64,000 bases of DNA from Deminuibacter soli (GTDB lineage Bacteria > Bacteroidota > Bacteroidia > Chitinophagales > Chitinophagaceae). The stretch covers positions 806,001-870,000 of the forward strand of contig NZ_QTJU01000001.1 in the NCBI RefSeq assembly GCF_003412455.1, in the 5' to 3' direction. The translations under genes were made by a program, and so were the position numbers. The stretch's first letter is position 1, and each line of letters begins with the position of its first letter. This document shows, piece after piece, positions 55,933-64,000 of the stretch. The notes under the pieces are model-generated. The model searched no databases. It had not been told where the DNA came from and saw only the letters and a program-made list of their open reading frames with translations.

Positions 55933-58216
55933 GACTTGTTTGTTGAATACCCAATAATTGCAATACCACAGGAATAGCACATTGCGCCCGTTCCATATCA
56001 ATGGCCGCATCTGCAACAGCAGGCAACGGGGCACCGGTACTGCTGTGTTTTACTTTCTCGCCCAGCTTGCGCCGTTCGGGTGGTGTAAACCGGGCAAAGG
56101 TTCTGCGCAGCAAAGGCAGCACTTCTTCAAACGGGCCTTCTTCCAGCTCGCTTACCCAGGTGGTGACTACCTGCCACAATTGCGGATCGAGCAGCAGGAA
56201 AGCGCCGTTGCCTTTCAGAAAACCTTCCAGCCATGCTGCACTCATGGATGGCGGATTGCTGCGCGACATGCCGTAGTAAAATAGTTGTACCAACTGCCGG
56301 CCCTGCAATACCTGCGCATCGGCCAGCAAACGTGTAGCATATCCCTTTAGTACAGGCGCCGCACCCGTGTGATGGGCGATAACCTGTAATGACTGCTGCC
56401 ATTGCACCGAAATGTCTGCATGTTGCAACAGCCGCACAGCATCATCAGTTTGATACAGCAGCTCCAGTATTTTCTGCGCAGCTGCATCATCAATAGCAGT
56501 ACAGGCAACCGGTAAACCCACGCAAATGCGTGTGATCATGCTTTCGGTAATGCCGGTAACCATAGCAGCATCTGTGTTACGCACATTGCCGTAACGTATT
56601 ACGCTCACCAGCCCTGGCACAGCTTCCATCAGCTGCACCACATCGCCGTTAGAGGCGGCGAGGTTTTGTATACACTGTACCAGTTTTTCAACAGCAACGG
56701 GGAGTTCGGCGGGTAATGCTTTCGCCAGTAACTGGCACACTATTGCCAGGTGCTGCGCCTTCTCTGCTTCGCTGTTCACATATTTGGTGGCCGCTTCTGC
56801 TACCGTATTGCCCCAGCTGCCTTTTTCAATAATGGTAATGGAATATTCCGGCTCCCATTGCAGTCGCCACAGTTCTTTAAAAGTGCCCTTGCCGCCGGTG
56901 GCGTGGTTTTGCCCCCAGTTAATATCCAGCAATTGCAGGCGATGCAGAAACACACTGCGCTCCAGGTCGTTTTCCTTACGCAGATCGAGTGTGTATTCCT
57001 TCATTTCTGCTGTAGCAGGCAGGCGCAGGCTTTTCTGTGTTTTTTCAATATCGTGCTGCAGCGGCGGTTTGGGTACTTCACCGGGTACATCGCCAATGGT
57101 ATCACTTACAATTAAGGCATCGTGTATCAGCTGCAGCAGTACATCTTCGCCATTGCACAATACACTCAGCGTGGCTTCATTCAGTTCTTCCAGTCCGGCC
57201 TTGCTATAACCGCGTAAGGCGGCTAGTGAACCGGCCATGCGCACGGCGTCTATCACATGCGCTACAGAGGTATCCATTTGTTTGGTACGCAGCAAACCTG
57301 CAACGCGGGCCATCCAGCGGGTACCATCATCGTGCGGGTATTGCCAGGTATGGGCATACCAGCCGGGTGAAAAAATGCCTGCGCCATAACCGCTGGTAAA
57401 ACTCAGGCGATTGTAGGTCCAGGGAATCCAGGTGCATTCTACTTTTACTTTGGGTAAGCCTTTCAGCAGTTCATTATCATCTTTCTGTTTGGGCATATGC
57501 TGTAATGCCGGAGCATGCCAGGCGCCGCAAACAACGGCCAGTGTGGTATACAATTCTTTTTCGGCCTGGCGTATGGTTTTACGCATCCAGGCTTCGCGCA
57601 GTTTTTCCATGCGCGACATTTTAGGCAATTCATCACGCAGTGCAGACATGGCCTCAGCTACTGCATCAAATATGCCGCCTGTATCCTGCCGGTATTCAAA
57701 CATATGCTCCCACCATTTTTCTCCATCGCTGAAACCCGCAGCTGCGGCAAGGTGACTGATGGGATCGTGCGCAAACACAGGCATGGCACCGGTATCATCT
57801 GTTTCTTCGGCAACCGCACTGTTGTTCATGTGCAGAGGAGGCGGCGCATCATCCGGGTTACCGGCATGCAACGCAGCACGCTGTGCACGCTCGTTCTGTA
57901 ATGCAAATACATGCGCCACCGGCAGGTCCATAAAACGTACGGGAATATTGCGCTCCCGTGCATATTGAATGGCCTGCCATTCGGGCGAAAACGCTGCAAA
58001 CGGGTAAAATACTCCCTGCTGCAGGCGGTCTGGCTGGTAGCACAAAATCGCTACCGGCGGCTGCAATTCCTTATGCCCCACCCATTGCAGCAATGCATCT
58101 GCATCGGGCGGACCTTCCACCAGCACCATATCGGGCTGCAGCGCTTCCAGGTACTGCCGCACATTACGTGCAGAACCCGGGCCATGGTGCCTTATTCCTA
58201 AAACATGAACAGCCAT
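55925..58216 (-). CDS. DUF5682-family protein
   Basis: A 763-aa soluble protein. The start MAVHVLGIRHHGPGSARNVR with VLVEGPPDAD resembles the EreA/TraB-like hydrolase fold: HHGPGS and a Glu-rich VEGPPD segment could hold catalytic residues. A later TLAVVCGAWHAPALQ block keeps the pattern. The C-terminal half is helical. The family occurs with MoxR and VWA genes and its activity is not known to me. 24 bp after the MoxR gene. Confidence 0.8.
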   Translation of the reverse strand: MAVHVLGIRHHGPGSARNVRQYLEALQPDMVLVEGPPDADALLQWVGHKELQPPVAILCYQPDRLQQGVFYPFAAFSPEWQAIQYARERNIPVRFMDLPVAHVFALQNERAQRAALHAGNPDDAPPPLHMNNSAVAEETDDTGAMPVFAHDPISHLAAAAGFSDGEKWWEHMFEYRQDTGGIFDAVAEAMSALRDELPKMSRMEKLREAWMRKTIRQAEKELYTTLAVVCGAWHAPALQHMPKQKDDNELLKGLPKVKVECTWIPWTYNRLSFTSGYGAGIFSPGWYAHTWQYPHDDGTRWMARVAGLLRTKQMDTSVAHVIDAVRMAGSLAALRGYSKAGLEELNEATLSVLCNGEDVLLQLIHDALIVSDTIGDVPGEVPKPPLQHDIEKTQKSLRLPATAEMKEYTLDLRKENDLERSVFLHRLQLLDINWGQNHATGGKGTFKELWRLQWEPEYSITIIEKGSWGNTVAEAATKYVNSEAEKAQHLAIVCQLLAKALPAELPVAVEKLVQCIQNLAASNGDVVQLMEAVPGLVSVIRYGNVRNTDAAMVTGITESMITRICVGLPVACTAIDDAAAQKILELLYQTDDAVRLLQHADISVQWQQSLQVIAHHTGAAPVLKGYATRLLADAQVLQGRQLVQLFYYGMSRSNPPSMSAAWLEGFLKGNGAFLLLDPQLWQVVTTWVSELEEGPFEEVLPLLRRTFARFTPPERRKLGEKVKHSSTGAPLPAVADAAIDMERAQCAIPVVLQLLGIQQTSHE

Positions 58217-58240
58217 GTTAGTGATTTAAAGTAAACATTG

Positions 58241-59320
58241 TTATTCCAGCTCACGGCAGGCACGGTAAATATCCTTCCAGTCTTCACGGGTTTTGATCAC
58301 CGTTTCCACATACTCCTGCCACACCAGCTTATCCTGTACGGGATCTTTAATCACAGCGCCGATAATACCTGCAGCAAGATCGGATGCCGTGATGCGGCCA
58401 TCACCAAAATAAGCCGCCATTGACAAGCCGTTGTTCACCACAGAAATGGCTTCAGCCGTACTGAGTGTGCCGCTGGGTATTTTTATTTTTGTTTTGCCAT
58501 CGGCAGTAACGCCGTTGCGCAATTCCCTGAATATGGTTACAATGCGGCGTATCTCCTGCGCAGCCGGCGGCTCCGCAGGCAGTTGCATTACCTTTTCAAA
58601 ACTTTCTACACGGCGGCGCACAATGTCTATTTCCTCTTCCGTATTATCCGGCACCGGCAGTACCACTGTATTGAAACGGCGCTTTAATGCACTGGACAAT
58701 TCATTCACGCCCTTGTCCCTGTTGTTCGCCGTAGCGATAATATTAAACCCGCGCACCGCCTGAATAGCAGTATTGAGTTCAGGAACAGGCAATGATTTTT
58801 CAGAGAGTATGGTAATCAGCGAATCCTGCACATCGGCACCAATGCGTGTGAGCTCTTCAATGCGTGCTATTTTACCCAGCTGCATGGCACGCATAACCGG
58901 TGTTTCAACCAGGGCCTGCCTGGTGGGGCCTTCAGCCAGCAGTCGTGCATAGTTCCAGCCGTACCGCACCGCTTCTTCACTGGTGCCTGCAGTGCCCTGT
59001 ACAATCAATGTAGAATCGCCGCTGATGGCAGCAGCCAGGTGTTCACTTACCCAGCTTTTGGCGGTACCCGGCAAGCCATACAGCAGCAGGGCCCTGTCTG
59101 TGGTGAGTGTAGCCACTGCAATTTCCATCAGGCGTTTGTTGCCGATGTATTTGGGTGATACTTCAAACCCATTGGGCAACGTGCCTCCCATTAAATAGGT
59201 AACCACCGACTGCGGTGCAAGCACCCAGTTTTGCGGGCGGTGACCGCTGTCTTGTTGCTTCAGTTCTTCCAGTTCCTGTGCAAACAGTTGTTCTGCATGC
59301 TGGCGTAAAATATCAGACAT
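58241..59320 (-). CDS. MoxR-type AAA+ ATPase
   Basis: A 359-aa AAA+ protein. Walker A is GLPGTAKS (82-89); the Walker B region reads IARIEELTRIG (about 151-161), with the usual first Asp replaced by Glu; sensor 1 is IIATANNRDKG; the arginine-finger region is LKRRFN. MoxR ATPases remodel protein complexes, usually with VWA partners such as the one encoded here. A longer ATG at 59410 is possible but adds a poor extension. Confidence 0.9.
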   Translation of the reverse strand: MSDILRQHAEQLFAQELEELKQQDSGHRPQNWVLAPQSVVTYLMGGTLPNGFEVSPKYIGNKRLMEIAVATLTTDRALLLYGLPGTAKSWVSEHLAAAISGDSTLIVQGTAGTSEEAVRYGWNYARLLAEGPTRQALVETPVMRAMQLGKIARIEELTRIGADVQDSLITILSEKSLPVPELNTAIQAVRGFNIIATANNRDKGVNELSSALKRRFNTVVLPVPDNTEEEIDIVRRRVESFEKVMQLPAEPPAAQEIRRIVTIFRELRNGVTADGKTKIKIPSGTLSTAEAISVVNNGLSMAAYFGDGRITASDLAAGIIGAVIKDPVQDKLVWQEYVETVIKTREDWKDIYRACRELE

Positions 59321-59334
59321 AGAATGATTTGCTT

Positions 59335-60795
59335 TTATTGATGAAAAACGCGGATGGTTTGTTCTTTCAGCGAAACCAGGCGTACAACGAACGCACTTGT
59401 TTGCTGCCAAACCCTTGCGGCATACGCTTCTTTAGGCGCCAGCTGAGCCAGCAGGGGCAATACCGATTCGGGTATATGGCGGATGTGCTGCTGGAAAAAC
59501 GTGCGGTTGTACAGGTAAGGCTGTTTGGCCACATGGGTGAATATCACTTTGGTTAATTCAAGGCTCCATTTGCGCTCAAAACCTGCCGCCGCACGCAGCA
59601 CATAATCCGGGTCACTGGCAAAATACTGAATGCAACTGGCATCCTGTTCCACGGCGGGTAGTACACTGAGCAAATCCAGGTAAAACACCTGGCTGTATTG
59701 TGCCAATGCCAGCGCCCAGCGCTGATCGTTAAACCGGCGCGTTGCAATCACCAGTGCGCGCACATGCTGCAGGCTTTCTTCCCGTTGCTGAAACCAGGTA
59801 ATGATTTGCTGCGGCGAAGCACTCCACAACTGCTCCCAGAATACGGGCGGAACAGCTTCTATCAACTGATCCATAATATAGGCATTATCGCTCAGCTCTT
59901 TCCTGTTACTGAGTTTATCGATGCCTGTTTTAAAGAGTGCACCCTCCCATTGTGCCGGCATAACAAACTGTATGGTGCCGGCAGTTTTGTTCAGGTTAAC
60001 CACCTGCTGCAGCGCCTGCTGGTATTGCAGTATAACAGGTGAGCCGGGAATACGTTTCAGCAAACGGGCAGCTTCTTCCTTTACTTTCTGGCTCTTTTCT
60101 GTGAGCAGGGATTGCAGCCAGGCAATATCATCAGTGCCTGCATTTACTGACATGAATGATAACAGGTCGGCCCTGGTAGCTGCATTCTCCTGCGGCCAGG
60201 TTTGTATTAACCATTCACGTGCAGTAGCTGCATCTGTGCTACGCATATTGCGCAATACCTGTTTGCGTTGCTCCAGTGTGCCTGTTTGCCAAACGGTTTC
60301 CATATCCTCTGTAATAAAGTACTGCCATTCGGTATTTAAAGATGCCAGCCAGGCACCGCGCTCACCACTGCATTGCACCACGAGTTCGCGCAGCCGCTTC
60401 TCTTTCACAGCAAGGTTCAGTAAACCGGGCAAAAATTCGGGCCATACCAGCTGTGTTTTAGCTGCACATTGAATAAGCCAGTATTCAAGCAGCGGCACAC
60501 TATCTTCATCCAGCACCTGTTTGAGCAATTGCGTGGCCTGCGCGCTGCAATAGTTTTTTTCTTCAGGGCCTGCTTCTGCAAAAGACACCGCATCGACTGC
60601 AACAGGTTGCACACCTGCCTGGCGGATGGTGGCAGTTAAAGCAGCCAGTTGCAGAAAGCCATCTGTTTCATCTTCCTGCTGTTGTTGTATGCTTTGCCAC
60701 AACGGCTGCAATACAGGCAGCAGATCTGCTGCACCGGCGCTGCGTTTGCCTGTGCCGAGCAAGGCTATATTTACAAGGTTGTTCCAGGTTTGCAT
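59335..60795 (-). CDS. DUF5691-family protein
   Basis: A 486-aa helical, HEAT-repeat-like protein (LLTEKSQKVKEEAARLLKRI, QVLRNMRSTDAATAREWLIQ). Its start overlaps the SWIM gene's stop by one base. It has no catalytic motif. The alpha-solenoid would suit a scaffold between the SWIM, MoxR and DUF5682 proteins. Confidence 0.75.
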   Translation of the reverse strand: MQTWNNLVNIALLGTGKRSAGAADLLPVLQPLWQSIQQQQEDETDGFLQLAALTATIRQAGVQPVAVDAVSFAEAGPEEKNYCSAQATQLLKQVLDEDSVPLLEYWLIQCAAKTQLVWPEFLPGLLNLAVKEKRLRELVVQCSGERGAWLASLNTEWQYFITEDMETVWQTGTLEQRKQVLRNMRSTDAATAREWLIQTWPQENAATRADLLSFMSVNAGTDDIAWLQSLLTEKSQKVKEEAARLLKRIPGSPVILQYQQALQQVVNLNKTAGTIQFVMPAQWEGALFKTGIDKLSNRKELSDNAYIMDQLIEAVPPVFWEQLWSASPQQIITWFQQREESLQHVRALVIATRRFNDQRWALALAQYSQVFYLDLLSVLPAVEQDASCIQYFASDPDYVLRAAAGFERKWSLELTKVIFTHVAKQPYLYNRTFFQQHIRHIPESVLPLLAQLAPKEAYAARVWQQTSAFVVRLVSLKEQTIRVFHQ

Positions 60796-62096
60796 TATAA
60801 TAACTTGTATTCATCATTACGCCACACGCCCAGCAGGCGGTAGGTATTTTCTTTACCCACTACTGCAGTTTGTATAGGCTTACCGCCACTGATGGCGAGC
60901 ATTTTCCATACACCGGTACTGTTTTCGTCGAGCTGCATCAGCTGCTGTTGTGCATCCTGCAGCCACCAGGTGCCATTGCGTTTAACAGCCCGCAGCTGAT
61001 CTACTACAAAAGGATATGCTGCCGTAAAAGGCTGCTGTGCAATAAACACACTTTGTACAGCAACCACCTGCTGCCAGTGCGACATGGGTGTTACGGCTGT
61101 TTTGGATGTAATACCTGTTTGCTGTTTCAGCAGTGCGCGCTGCGGCATGGCAGAGGGATAATACACCAGCTCGGCCGAAATAACCGATCCCGGTGCAAAC
61201 GACAGCGGCGGCAGCTGACTGCCTATATAAAACTGCAGTATCAGTGCATGATTGCCGGTTTGCGTACCGTATAGCCAGTTGCGTTCAACGGTTAACTGTT
61301 CTTCCTGGTTGTATTCCCTGCCCAGCACCAGCCAATCGTCCTGCACACCGGGCAGCGCACGAATTTCGTCCTGGCTTTGCGGGAACCCGGTTAAACTGCG
61401 CACATCCTGCTGCAGCGCAGGCGGCAGCTGATCGATATGCCGGAAGCTTTTCGCCAGCAGGTACAGGCGGCTCAGGTGGTTTACGCAAAGAGAAGGCCAG
61501 TGTTCGTTGTAATAGTTTATTTCGCCCAGTTCGCGCAGCATGGCAGCCAGTCCGGGTGCCTGCGCATCAATCATGCGTTTGCTCATGCCCTCTATAAAGC
61601 CGGTTCCTTTTTCAGGAAGTTGTGCCAGTCCGCCGCGCACCAGGTCTTTTATCCAGCGCATCAGTTCAGTAACACCATCGCTTACTTTCTGCTGGCGCGC
61701 CTGTACGCGCTTTTGCTTAGCGGCATCGCCGGTTTCCTTTCCTGATTTAACGGCTTTCTTTTCCTCACGCTCACCGCGTTTCTGCAACCATTCGTTAACC
61801 CATTCAGGCTGTTCGGTTGCTGTAAAAAGAGCAGCATTGCGTGCATACAAAAGCAATACACCCAGCCCGTGTTTACAGGGAAATTTACGACTTGGGCAGG
61901 AGCATTTGAAAGCGAGGTTAACGGTATCTACCTGTGTTTGGTAAGGCTTGCTGCCGCTGCCCTGGCATAAACCCCAGATGGCCGCAGGCGTTACACCCAG
62001 CTCTGACCATTTGGCCGGGCTGGCGAGCTCTTTACCGGCCTTTTTCGCTGCATCATCCGGCGCCAGGCCAAGCACCTGTTCTTCTGATAAATTCAA
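60795..62096 (-). CDS. SWIM zinc-finger protein
   Basis: A 433-aa protein, first in the five-gene operon. The SWIM finger is FKCSCPSRKFPCKHG with C65, C67, C74, H76. Then follow a basic KKAVKSGKETGDAAKQKRVQ linker and a mixed region. SWIM fingers bind DNA or proteins. It is divergent from a conserved 206-aa protein gene; the start of that gene is 139 bp away. Confidence 0.87.
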   Translation of the reverse strand: MNLSEEQVLGLAPDDAAKKAGKELASPAKWSELGVTPAAIWGLCQGSGSKPYQTQVDTVNLAFKCSCPSRKFPCKHGLGVLLLYARNAALFTATEQPEWVNEWLQKRGEREEKKAVKSGKETGDAAKQKRVQARQQKVSDGVTELMRWIKDLVRGGLAQLPEKGTGFIEGMSKRMIDAQAPGLAAMLRELGEINYYNEHWPSLCVNHLSRLYLLAKSFRHIDQLPPALQQDVRSLTGFPQSQDEIRALPGVQDDWLVLGREYNQEEQLTVERNWLYGTQTGNHALILQFYIGSQLPPLSFAPGSVISAELVYYPSAMPQRALLKQQTGITSKTAVTPMSHWQQVVAVQSVFIAQQPFTAAYPFVVDQLRAVKRNGTWWLQDAQQQLMQLDENSTGVWKMLAISGGKPIQTAVVGKENTYRLLGVWRNDEYKLL

Positions 62097-62235
62097 ACAA
62101 TGAATAATTTGGATTCTAAGGTAAGGTAAAGGAGTTTATTGCGGCATGCATGGGTTGTTAAAGAATAGGCGCCTTATATCCCTGTTGCAGTTTACGGCGC
62201 AACGCTTACATTTGCCTGAACCATACATTAAACCC

Positions 62236-62856
62236 ATGCTTCAGTTACCGGTTAGTATCCGCATTCCGCAGGCAAATGAAATGGCGCACAGGCCCGATAT
62301 TGATGCTTTGCTGAACAAACGCAGCAGCGCCAATATTGTACAGGGTTTTACCATTACCCCTAACAATACGCCGCAATTGCCTTTTAAATATTACGCAGCC
62401 ATTAATGTGCACAACAACAAGCTGTGGGAGCTGTTCTCCGCGTTAACCGGCATGCTGCCGGATGAAGTAAGCTGCGTGTATGGCCTGCATGATGATGAGC
62501 CCATTACTACCGGTTATTTCGCAAAGGATTATGTGCTGAAAGTATTGCAGCAATACCGCATTGAACTGTCGCAGGACGGCACGCTGGAATTCGGGCTGCT
62601 GTTTCATACCAAGGACACGCTGGTTGAACTGTTTGTTACAGCCAGCAAATACATCAAGTTCTGGGGCATGGATATGGATGCCTTTGTAAAAATCATGCTC
62701 GACCAGGAAATTCCTTCCAAAGAGCAGCTGGAGTTTGTGGATGAGTATCCTAAAATTGTAGAACCGCTGCGTGATTTTATCCCTTCTGCCAAACATCCCG
62801 AAAGCGTGATACACCAGCTAAACATTGCATTTGAAGTAGTAAAGACGCATGACTGA
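62236..62856 (+). CDS. conserved hypothetical protein, 206 aa
   Basis: I start at MLQLPVSIRIPQANEMAHR; an earlier ATG at 62146 would add 30 residues. A soluble alpha/beta protein (LWELFSALTGMLPDEVSCVY, ELFVTASKYIKFWGMDMDAF) with no known motif. It is divergent from the MoxR operon. A possible partner, though direction argues for separate expression. Confidence 0.6.
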   Translation: MLQLPVSIRIPQANEMAHRPDIDALLNKRSSANIVQGFTITPNNTPQLPFKYYAAINVHNNKLWELFSALTGMLPDEVSCVYGLHDDEPITTGYFAKDYVLKVLQQYRIELSQDGTLEFGLLFHTKDTLVELFVTASKYIKFWGMDMDAFVKIMLDQEIPSKEQLEFVDEYPKIVEPLRDFIPSAKHPESVIHQLNIAFEVVKTHD

Positions 62857-62860
62857 TAAA

Positions 62861-62893
62861 AAAAATCCCCCCGGTTAAACCAGGGGGATTTTT
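62861..62893. terminator. bidirectional terminator
   Basis: An 11-bp stem AAAAATCCCCC / GGGGGATTTTT between the 206-aa gene and the convergent TonB-dependent receptor. Confidence 0.85.
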
Positions 62894-62896
62894 TGA

Positions 62897-64000
62897 CTAG
62901 AATTTGTACGTGAGGCTCGCAGCGAAATTTCTTCCTTTCTGCGGGTTTACCGACCAGTAGCCGATATAATAATATTTGTTGGTGATGTTGTTTACATTAA
63001 ATGCGATTCTCACCTTTTTGGCGTTGAAAAACACACCGCCGTTCAGCAAGGTGTAAGCAGGCAGTTCAAACACACCGGTAACACTGTTGTCGATTACCTT
63101 GTACACACCGGCATAGTTGCCACCAAAGCCCAGGCCAAAATTCTTCAAAGTACCCTGGCGAAACTGGTAAGTACCCCACAGGTTGGCCTGGTTCTGCGGG
63201 CCCTGGCCACCCGGACTTCTGCCCGGTTCATTGTAAAAATCTTCTTTGTTGCCGTTGATTACTTTGGTACTGTTATGGCTAAAGCCGGCCAGCAGGCTAA
63301 GGCCATCAATTGGATTGGCGTGCAAATCGAGTTCCACACCCTTGCTGCCAACCTTACCACCCTGTACAGAGTTGTTGGGGTTGGAAGGATCGGGGTAAAC
63401 GCGGTTGCCCACTTTAATATCATAATAAGAAACAGTTGCACTGAGTTTGTTATCGATAAAGTTGCCTTTAACACCTGCTTCCCACTGGTTGGCATGCTCG
63501 GGTTTAAAGGAGCGAATGCCACTTACCTGGCCATCGGCATCAAATGTTTGCTGCGGCGCCACGTTAATAAAGGCATTCATGTAGTTTACAAACACTGACA
63601 CTTTATCAATCACAGGCTGGTACACCAGGCCCAGTTTGGGCGATACTGCCCACTGGTGGTAATCATCTGTAGGATCGCTTTTCTCCCCTTTTGAATCAAA
63701 GTAATCAGCGCGCAATGCGACCATGGCGCTCAGTCTGGGCGTAAGGTTTACCACATCAGATACATAACCGCTGTAGGCATTGTTGCGGCTGTTGGTGCCT
63801 GTGCCATACGTACCGGACAGCAGGTTATCTACCAGCTCTTTGGTTAAATGTACAGGTGGGTGCACTTCACCGGTAGTGGGATCGGTATATTCCACTTCTG
63901 CAGCCTGTGGTGTTACCTGGCGGGCAACTTCCCAGCCTGAGCCGTTGTCTTTTACATTGCGGGTAAAGTAATCCAGGCCCACCAGCAAGCGGTTTCTCAC
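62897..64000 (-). CDS. TonB-dependent siderophore receptor, 5'-truncated by window
   Basis: The last 367 residues of an outer-membrane beta barrel. Alternating amphipathic strands (NAYSGYVSDVVNLTPRLSAM, VFVNYMNAFINVAPQQTFDA, GVKGNFIDNKLSATVSYYDI) and the terminal RNFAASLTYKF are typical of FhuA/FoxA-type receptors. Plug domain and TonB box lie outside the window. Probably imports a ferric siderophore by energised transport. Confidence 0.85.
   Translation of the reverse strand: MRNRLLVGLDYFTRNVKDNGSGWEVARQVTPQAAEVEYTDPTTGEVHPPVHLTKELVDNLLSGTYGTGTNSRNNAYSGYVSDVVNLTPRLSAMVALRADYFDSKGEKSDPTDDYHQWAVSPKLGLVYQPVIDKVSVFVNYMNAFINVAPQQTFDADGQVSGIRSFKPEHANQWEAGVKGNFIDNKLSATVSYYDIKVGNRVYPDPSNPNNSVQGGKVGSKGVELDLHANPIDGLSLLAGFSHNSTKVINGNKEDFYNEPGRSPGGQGPQNQANLWGTYQFRQGTLKNFGLGFGGNYAGVYKVIDNSVTGVFELPAYTLLNGGVFFNAKKVRIAFNVNNITNKYYYIGYWSVNPQKGRNFAASLTYKF

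Noticed and set aside
1-64000. CRISPR array
   Set aside because: No regularly spaced 24-40 bp direct repeats with spacers were seen; the 11-bp repeats at 44348 are contiguous and too short.

Overview
The window looks like the chromosome of a Bacteroidetes bacterium, most probably a member of the Chitinophagaceae. Support: a Bacteroidetes-type promoter (TTTG, 20 bp, TAAATTTG) at 18191, DUF4468, SusC-era style TonB-dependent receptor and DUF5117-type metalloprotease families, Bacteroidetes-style mobilization genes (MobC/MobP relaxase, excisionase, Toprim primase) and few strong Shine-Dalgarno sequences. Family names come from recognising motifs by eye; no database search was run.

Three blocks are visible. 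(1) 1-18060, the early/replication arm of a prophage. A long leftward operon (15223 to about 340) encodes a Cro-like protein, small phage proteins, a Sak4-like RecA-fold ATPase, a GHKL-type ATPase, a SNF2/HARP-like helicase, a DnaD-like replication protein, DnaB, a PD-(D/E)XK nuclease, a methyltransferase and an ASCH-like protein. It diverges from a CI-like XRE repressor at 15337 across an operator region. No structural genes or integrase are in view, so the phage must continue to the left. (2) 18061-33108, a 15.0-kb integrative mobilizable element. It is flanked by identical 43-bp copies of the 3' part of a tRNA-Met(CAT) gene and by matching arm-type repeats just inside them. It carries an excisionase, a Toprim primase, an oriT candidate, MobC, a MobP relaxase, an orphan histidine kinase behind a structured leader RNA, and cargo: an HTH / TIR-or-NDT-like P-loop ATPase / small-protein operon, an MNT-HEPN protein, and an AbiEi/AbiEii-type toxin-antitoxin pair. 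Its primase and integrase genes each have a one-base deletion in a T4 run. Because both tRNA pieces are 3' fragments, prophage and mobilizable element appear to sit in tandem at one tRNA-Met, with the intact gene expected left of the window. (3) 33109-64000, ordinary host chromosome.

The host part holds secreted and envelope enzymes (Tat-type sugar isomerase/epimerase, M28 peptidase, zinc metalloprotease, GH25 lysozyme cassette, globin-like lipoprotein), a zincless Fpg/Nei-like glycosylase, a YaaH-type acetate transporter, an alpha/beta hydrolase preceded by two tandem leader-like micropeptides and followed by an ECF sigma factor and a membrane protein, an HxlR/azoreductase pair, and a TonB-dependent receptor cut by the right edge. 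A five-gene operon (62096 down to 54793) combines a SWIM zinc finger, DUF5691, a MoxR-type AAA+ ATPase, DUF5682 and a VWA protein.

The best candidates for undescribed biology are the HTH/TIR-like ATPase/small-protein operon in the mobile element, the switch-like leader RNA before the orphan kinase, the MoxR-VWA-SWIM-DUF5682-DUF5691 operon, and the tandem micropeptides before the hydrolase.
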